Shown here one piece after another: positions 58,852 to 64,000 of a stretch of DNA of 64,000 nt. Each line of letters starts with the position of its first letter. Position 1 is the first letter of the stretch. The notes below the pieces were generated by a model that had not been told where the DNA came from, made no database searches, and saw nothing but the letters and a program-made list of their open reading frames with translations. The stretch comes from Chrysochromulina parva (lineage: Eukaryota; Haptophyta; Prymnesiales; Chrysochromulinaceae). A program made the translations under genes and the position numbers. The stretch spans positions 1 through 64,000 of the forward strand of contig PJAB01000016.1 in NCBI GenBank assembly GCA_002887195.1, in the 5' to 3' direction.

Positions 58852-59596
58852 GAAAGAACTGCTCTTGCGCCTCGAGGCCTCACGTGACACCCATGCCGTC
58901 CGTCCATGTTCATACTCCCTGCCATGCCTGCCATCTTGTGGCATGCCTGCCCATGTGCATGCCGTGTCTTCAACCCGTGCGGCGCACGCCGGCCTCGTCC
59001 ACGCGGTGGCCGGTGCGCCCGGCACGCGGCGCAAGCGGCGCGCAACACATAGGGTACTGAGTAGGCGCTAGGCGGTAGCCGGCCGGCCCCGCGACGCCCC
59101 CGACCGCCCCGTGTTAACTCGGTACCCTGCGAGCGCACTATCAGCGCGCGGCCGGGCCCGCCGGCGCCGGCGCCGGCGCCGGGCGTCGGCGGGACTGGAG
59201 GGAGGTGGGACAGATGTGACACTGCCGCAGCACACAGTGTTCGCTGTTCGGTCCTCCTAAAAACCCGTGACTGTACCCGGGACAAAGTAGACTCGGTACG
59301 CCTACCAGCTGTACGTACACGCCGACGTCGGCCGTGCGCGCATGATCATCATTGTGCAAACTCTCGGCCGATACAGGTCTGGCCTGAGCGAATATGACTC
59401 AGCCAAACTCAATGGGCTCAGTCCTCCTCGGCGGTCACCAGCTCATCGGCGGCCACCAAACGGTATCTCTGTCCTCTTCGTGAAGTCGTCCATGCCTCCT
59501 GCTCTCACACGCACTCTGACTCATCGTCGCATCGAATCAAGAGTCAACACACGCGGTGCGACACGCACTCGCGTGCGCAACATAGGCTGCCCTGAG
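58852..59596. other. Intergenic region, 0.75 kb
   Basis: Contains GCCGGCGCCGGCGCCGGCGC (about 59160-59179), matching the run near 46870. Scattered frames on both strands have no recognisable content. Confidence 0.5.
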
Positions 59597-60469
59597 CTAG
59601 GAGTACGACATCGTCGCGCGCGAGGAAGTTGTCAGCGGGCTATTGCTGAGGTTACCGAGCAGCGCGCCGGGCGAGAGCCCGTGTGGAAAGCGGAGCGGGC
59701 CGGGCGTGATGGCGGGGGCAGGTGTGCCCATCATCGTGATGAACTGGCTCGGCGAGAATAAGGTCGGGGCGGAGGCGAAGGAGGCGGGCGGCGCGCTCAT
59801 CGAGGAGAGCGCTAGCGCGGCCTCCACGTCCGGCGCCTCCACATCCTCTGGCGTGATGAGCGAAGGCGGCCGCAGCGGGTTGTTGAACTCAAGCAACTCC
59901 GCCAGCCTCACTGCATCCTCATGGCCGACTAGTCCCGCGACGGGGGCCCTGATGGACGTGCGTGGCTCCTCGATGGCGTCAGGGACGGTCCGCGCCTGCG
60001 GCGTTTCCTTCGCGGCCTCCTTCTTTGGCCGCTTCTCGCTCGATGTCTTTTCGGTCTTGCTCGCACCCTCATCGGCAGGCTTGCTCGGGTCCTTGGCTGG
60101 GCGCTTCTTCTCGACGATGGGCTTCTCCTCAGAGGGGTCTGCGACGCCATCGCCGGAGGGTGCGATCAGCGTGCACTTGTGGCCTTTCTTCGGCTGACCG
60201 CAGTGCTTGCACGCGTAGCTCAGCCCGACACGGTAAACACGCCGCTCCTTCTCCTTCTTCGATCCCCCAAGAGGGGATTCTGGTGCGGATGTGCCGTTGG
60301 AGATCATGCCGTCGGGCGCCGACAGGATGCTCGGCACGTCGTCCATCGCCACCATGGTCGTCTCCGAGGCCACCTCTGCATTCATGATGTCTCCGTCCTC
60401 CGGCATGTCGGCACGCGCGTTTTCCTTGTTTTTCGTCGGAGTTGGTCCCTCGATTTTGGGCCCAGCCAT
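59597..60469 (-). CDS. Protein with a CxxC...HxC zinc-knuckle-like motif
   Basis: 290 residues. The only ordered part visible is YACKHCGQPKKGHKCTL (about 85-101), C-x2-C-x6-H-x-C, a small zinc-binding motif also found in plant and algal nuclear proteins where CGQPKKGH is typical. The flanks are disordered: an acidic, Met-rich N-terminus, a Lys/Glu/Pro-rich middle (EKKRPAKDPSKPADEG...), and a Ser/Pro-rich C-terminus containing LAELLEFNNPLRPPS. A nuclear regulatory protein is the reasonable inference. Starts at the first ATG; a divergent gene begins at 60706. Confidence 0.65.
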   Translation of the reverse strand: MAGPKIEGPTPTKNKENARADMPEDGDIMNAEVASETTMVAMDDVPSILSAPDGMISNGTSAPESPLGGSKKEKERRVYRVGLSYACKHCGQPKKGHKCTLIAPSGDGVADPSEEKPIVEKKRPAKDPSKPADEGASKTEKTSSEKRPKKEAAKETPQARTVPDAIEEPRTSIRAPVAGLVGHEDAVRLAELLEFNNPLRPPSLITPEDVEAPDVEAALALSSMSAPPASFASAPTLFSPSQFITMMGTPAPAITPGPLRFPHGLSPGALLGNLSNSPLTTSSRATMSYS

Positions 60470-60705
60470 TCAGAGCGTTGCTCCAAAAAGGGATGATGAA
60501 TGTTGTGATCTCAGCAACCGGATTCCGTGTTAACTGCAGTTGGGTGACGCACGCACCGCGCGAGCACCCGTTCTCCCAGGTTCCGAGTACGTTCGAGTAT
60601 TAACAGCCTTTTCACACATATGTCCTCCTCCGCTCGCGTCGTTCGACGCTCGGCTTCTTTTGTAGGCCTCCGACGCAACCTCCTCCTCTCGCTGAGCGTT
60701 CGAAA

Positions 60706-61197
60706 ATGGGAGACGAAACCTGGGAATCCATACGCGCAAATATACTGGGAGGCAGTACTAGGCGCGAGGGGGGCAATACTAGGCGCGAGGCAAAGCGAGG
60801 TGGACTAATGCGACTCTGGGTCACGACGAAGCCAGAAATTACGGCGCTGGTGAATGCCAACATTGCAACGAACTTTGGAACGGCATGTACAGGCATAGAT
60901 ATTATGGACGAACAGCCTACCGTTTATATGGACTCGGTGGTCTTATTCTTCGCGGAGACCATTCCATTAGATGTCTGCCGTTCAATCTCGCAGATCTTCA
61001 CACAAGAGCCCAACGGAGCCCGGAGAGAACGAGTGCATAATGTCATCGCGGCGGCTGGACCTACCTGCGACCAGAGCTTCTTCTATTCCAGCGCCGGTCA
61101 GCAAGATCTGGATGCTCATCCACATCTGAAGCAATTGATGCTGAGCGAGATGACCTCCATGATCAGAGAAGGAGTCCATCTATTATCACTGCAATGA
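60706..61197 (+). CDS. Orphan protein, 163 residues, lower GC than neighbours
   Basis: Frame from ATG to TGA. Codon use is near 50% GC at third positions, clearly lower than most genes here. The N-terminal 30 residues include a GGSTRREGGNTRREAKRGG repeat; the remainder (LWVTTKPEITALVNANIATNF, VVLFFAETIPLDVCRSISQIF, DAHPHLKQLMLSEMTSMIRE) reads like a small folded alpha/beta domain. No family recognised. Lower GC could reflect relaxed or recent origin or transfer. Weak evidence that the downstream 61304-61537 region belongs to it by splicing. Confidence 0.45.
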   Translation: MGDETWESIRANILGGSTRREGGNTRREAKRGGLMRLWVTTKPEITALVNANIATNFGTACTGIDIMDEQPTVYMDSVVLFFAETIPLDVCRSISQIFTQEPNGARRERVHNVIAAAGPTCDQSFFYSSAGQQDLDAHPHLKQLMLSEMTSMIREGVHLLSLQ

Positions 61198-62148
61198 TCC
61201 TTGTGCGAGACGCTCGTGGAGTCGAGGTGATCGACTGCAGTCATGGATTATCTAAGGCTGGACGGGGAGGTGGATCGCGTTTCCAAGATCATTCTACGAC
61301 GCCATGAGGCTTTCGGGAATGACGAACCCTTCATCCATTCCGCGCTCGCTCGCTTTAAACGCCTTCTATGGTGCACACTCCCGATTTGCGGCACAATCGC
61401 AAGGTGACATCCGTCACCTAAGCAGGGCTGCCCGTGCGGTGCAACCACTCAGGGTGCCGCTGCCTACAAGCAATGTGGCTGCCGCCCGCAGCCAGAGCAT
61501 GAGCCTCGAGATGGGAGGAGTGACGACGGTTTTATGAAGGAGCGCGAAGGACCGAGGGCGAGGTGGGTGTTTGTCGTTGATTGTATGGACCTAGAACTCA
61601 CGTCACCCACCTCCGTCGGTGTTCATACTCACCCAACCTCAGACCGGCGCGACAGCCGACAGGCGACACCCACGCCATTATAAATTCACGACCACACCTT
61701 ACCCACTATTTTATTAAATTAATTATTACCCACAGCCATACCACAGCCACGACACCCCGCCCGCCGCGCCCGCGCCCGCACAGGCCACAGCGCACACCCA
61801 GGGGGTCCCATCATTAATGTCTGGAGCTTGTTCTGAACTCACTCACAGTTTGCGAAAGTACAACGTCACCACGACCGTGCGAGCACCGGGGAAGAGGAGG
61901 CGGCGTCAAGGCCCGCGTCAAGCTCAAGGCGATATTTACCCACGCGGCACCGGGGACCGGGCTGACGAGGGGCCCGGCCCCTCTGCCGGTGAAGCGTCGC
62001 GACAGCCCTACCCGTTGCGCAGTGGCCTGCTCTCAATACATTCGCGCGGGCAGGATATACGGATATACACGATACATGTAGGGTACGTACCAAGGTAGAA
62101 CGGAAGCGGCCGTGTTCGGGAGTGTTGTGTTTGTCTGCGCCCTCCACA
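61198..62148. other. Intergenic region, about 1 kb
   Basis: AT-rich around 61670-61745 (possible 3' UTR or promoter), then GC-rich. No gene supported. Confidence 0.5.
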
Positions 62149-62230
62149 TACAATTGTACAGTTCAGTTCAGTTCAGTTCAGTTCAGTTCAGTTCAGTTCA
62201 GTTTTAACTGAACTGAACTACAATTGTAGC
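62149..62230. repeat. (CAGTT)n array inside an inverted repeat
   Basis: TACAATTGTA, then about ten CAGTT/GTTCA units (62158-62205), then AACTGAACTGAACTACAATT. The ends TACAATTGTA and TACAATTGTAG and the pentamers are complementary, so the whole block can fold into a long hairpin about 160 bp upstream of the uL1 gene. Confidence 0.85.
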
Positions 62231-62391
62231 GTCTCCACGGGACCGGTGGTCGTGCGTCTTGCCGAATGGCAACTTAACGTGAACGTAACTTGAGAGTGGT
62301 CCCCAACTTTTTCTCACAGTACATGTAACAGTGCCGTAGCCGGTTGTCGCGTCTGTCGTGTTAACGTTCACACAGGGATACATACTCAGCG

Positions 62392-63289
62392 ATGCTCCGC
62401 GTCTCCAGAGCGGCAGCCACGCGGCTGGCTGCTTCGCCCGGCTCAGCGCTGCTGCCGCCGCATGGCAGCCAGTCGCTGCTGCGCACGACTCGGCGCTTCG
62501 CGGTCAAGGACGTGCGGGCCGAGCGCCTGCGGGCAGCGCACCTCGACGAGGCGCTGCAGATCGTGCGAGCCTATGCCTGCGCTCGCTACCCGGAGAGCGT
62601 GGACATCGCGTTGCGGCTCAACACCGATGTCAAGCGCTCGGACGAGCGCGTGCGCGGCACGGTGCTTCTGCCGCACGGTACGGGCAAGTCGATACGCGTG
62701 GCCGTGTTTGCGCGCGGCGAGCTTGCTGAGGAGGCACGAGCAGCTGGCGCTGACGTGGTCGGCGCCGAGGACCTGGTCGAGGAGGTGCTCAAAGGTCGCC
62801 TCGACTTCGAGCGCGTGATTGCCGCGCCGGACGTGCTGCCCTTGATGGCCAAGGCCGCGCGCACGCTCGGGCCCAAGGGCCTCATGCCCAACCCCAAGCG
62901 CGGCACCGTCACAAAGGAGATTACCGAGGCCGTGAAGCGCGCTAAGGGCGGCGAAGTCGAGTTTCGCGCGGACACGAAGGCGGGGCTCGTGCACGCAACA
63001 ATCGGCCGCGCCGAGTTCTCCAACGAGCACCTGCGCAACAACGCGCTGACGCTCATGTGAGTCAATGCGCCCCGGCCTGCACCCTGCTCCTTGAATGCTG
63101 CTGCGTGCCTATCCATCCCCGACGGACCCTTTGACTGATCACTTGTTTACGCTGGACGCTTGCTTGCGCAGGGATGCCGTGCTCGCGCTGCGGCCGGCGA
63201 GATTCAAAGGCAAGGCGCCCAGGTCCATCACGATCAGCTCGACAACCGGCCCTGGGGTGAAGCTTGATCACCGGCTATGGACCGTCTGA
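62392..63289 (+). CDS. Organellar ribosomal protein uL1, 2 exons
   Basis: Exons 62392-63056 and 63172-63289 (donor GTGAGT after CTCAT, acceptor TTGCGCAG) restore Met-Asp and give 260 residues. N-terminal MLRVSRAAATRLAASPGSAL with RTTRRFAVKD is a presequence, favouring the mitochondrion. Diagnostic uL1 features: SVDIALRLNTDVKRSDERVRGTVLLPHGTGKS (domain I), GADVVGAEDLVEEV and DVLPLMAKAARTLGPKGLMPNPKRGTVT (rRNA-binding signature), KGGEVEFRADTKAGLVHATIGR, and on exon 2 the final ITISSTTGPGVKLD strand. uL1 forms the L1 stalk for E-site tRNA release. It is the only plus-strand gene here with a clear intron, and that intron lacks the CTGATNGCC repeats of the minus-strand genes. Confidence 0.9.
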
Positions 63290-63527
63290 AAGATGAGCAG
63301 CGCCGGTGGAGCTAGGTGCGAGTGTCGTCGCGCTTTTTGCGACTCCTACAGTGCGCGGCCTGTGTGCGTGAGACCCAGCGATGTTGAACTGTTAGCCATC
63401 CTTCACGCATCGCATCCATCATCTTGTACCACATCTTATCATGATGAACAACAACGACACGCATCTTACATGCTAACACACCACCATGATGTGGGGACGC
63501 AACGTAATGTCGTCGTCCGCGCCGCAG

Positions 63528-63785
63528 TTACTTGGGCGGCAGCGTCATGGCGCCCTCCATTCCCATCGACTCCTCGCGCTCGATCTCAAACGCTAGCGGC
63601 ATCACCATCACGAGAAGCGTCGTGCCGACGATCCACGCAGCGTTGCCGGTCCCGAGGAGGAACTTTTTGGCGCCGCGAACGACGTGGAATGCGACGCGGC
63701 GCGCCTTCTTGGAATTCGGGTGCTCCCAAATGTCGTTCAGCTGCGAGCGCCAGCCCGGCAATGTCAGCGCTGTGCTCCCGGACAT
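63528..63785 (-). CDS. TOM22/TOM9-like mitochondrial import receptor
   Basis: 85 residues from the ATG at 63785; the frame extends upstream only from a TTG. The single membrane helix and its flanks are diagnostic: FLLGTGNAAWIVGTTLLVMVMPLAFEIERE (about 45-74) matches the plant TOM9/TOM22 consensus of Gly-x-Ala-Ala-Trp-Ile-x-Gly-Thr, then hydrophobic residues, Pro-Leu and acidic-Arg-Glu. The N-terminal cytosolic part is short and basic rather than acidic, as in plants and other groups that lost the acidic receptor domain. The C-terminus MGMEGAMTLPPK faces the intermembrane space. TOM22 anchors the TOM complex in the outer membrane. Confidence 0.8.
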   Translation of the reverse strand: MSGSTALTLPGWRSQLNDIWEHPNSKKARRVAFHVVRGAKKFLLGTGNAAWIVGTTLLVMVMPLAFEIEREESMGMEGAMTLPPK

Positions 63786-64000
63786 GGGACGCGAAGCGCA
63801 CGTGTCAGCCCGCCTTGATGTTTGTCGGGTCTGATTGTTTTCTTCATCATTAAGGGTACCCTTAAGGTTGCCCAAAGACTCTCTTCATCGCAGGACCCCG
63901 CGCAGGAAACGCACAGGAAATCAACACGGACAGACCTTTCCCAGACGCTCCACTCTCACTTGTTCGATGAGACGTGACTCCAAGTGCGTTTTCGTACTCT
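63786..64000. other. Right edge, upstream of the TOM22 gene
   Basis: Contains the palindrome-like AAGGGTACCCTTAAGG near 63853-63868. No gene seen before the window ends. Confidence 0.5.

Overview
This is nuclear DNA from a GC-rich, gene-dense eukaryote, most likely a photosynthetic microalga. Evidence: spliceosomal GT-AG introns, mitochondrial pyruvate carboxylase, a plant-type TOM22, a bacterial/plastid-type mini-RNase III and TadA deaminase, a DUF819 membrane protein, a SWEET transporter and a protist-type P2X receptor. A haptophyte fits the flavour of the low-complexity proteins, but that is inference. I place about 27 protein-coding genes and one decayed gene. I found no rRNA, tRNA, CRISPR array or complete transposon.

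Layout. 0.3-17.9 kb is a head-to-tail run on the minus strand: GH3 beta-glucosidase (9 exons), P2X receptor (3 exons), a small unknown protein, an NIPP1-like FHA protein, a 1329-residue low-complexity EF-hand protein, an actin-like/Sfi1-like fusion (3 exons), an acylation-motif protein and a TupA-like ATP-grasp protein. 18.3-21.3 kb holds an orphan and a membrane protein. 22.2-27.0 kb is pyruvate carboxylase (7 exons), divergent from an alanine-rich coiled-coil gene. 30.4-36.2 kb is one 13-exon gene joining TPR, armadillo-like and SAM-methyltransferase regions. 36.4-42.2 kb carries plus-strand genes without introns: a decayed gene, DUF819, mini-RNase III and PIG-V. 42.5-64 kb alternates strands: a low-complexity protein, TadA, SWEET, a six-EF-hand protein, aspartic protease, ankyrin protein, RING/UBA/UIM ubiquitin ligase, a secretory-looking protein, an atypical SDR, orphans, organellar uL1 and TOM22.

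The outstanding feature is the introns. Thirty introns in five minus-strand genes can be placed with consistent reading phase. Most are built from short tandem units reading CTGATTGCC, CTGATGGCC or CTGAGTGCC in the sense direction, and at least 17 carry a copy of the adjoining exon edge. The pattern looks like recent intron birth or growth by local duplication. Each unit contains a branch-point-like CTGAY.

The proteins cover carbon metabolism (GH3, pyruvate carboxylase, SWEET), signalling (P2X, EF-hand), cytoskeleton/centrin (actin-Sfi1), organelle gene expression and import (uL1, TadA, mini-RNase III, TOM22) and protein or lipid modification (PIG-V, ubiquitin ligase). They do not form one pathway. 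Splice models are by eye, supported by phase continuity and family alignment; no transcript data were available.
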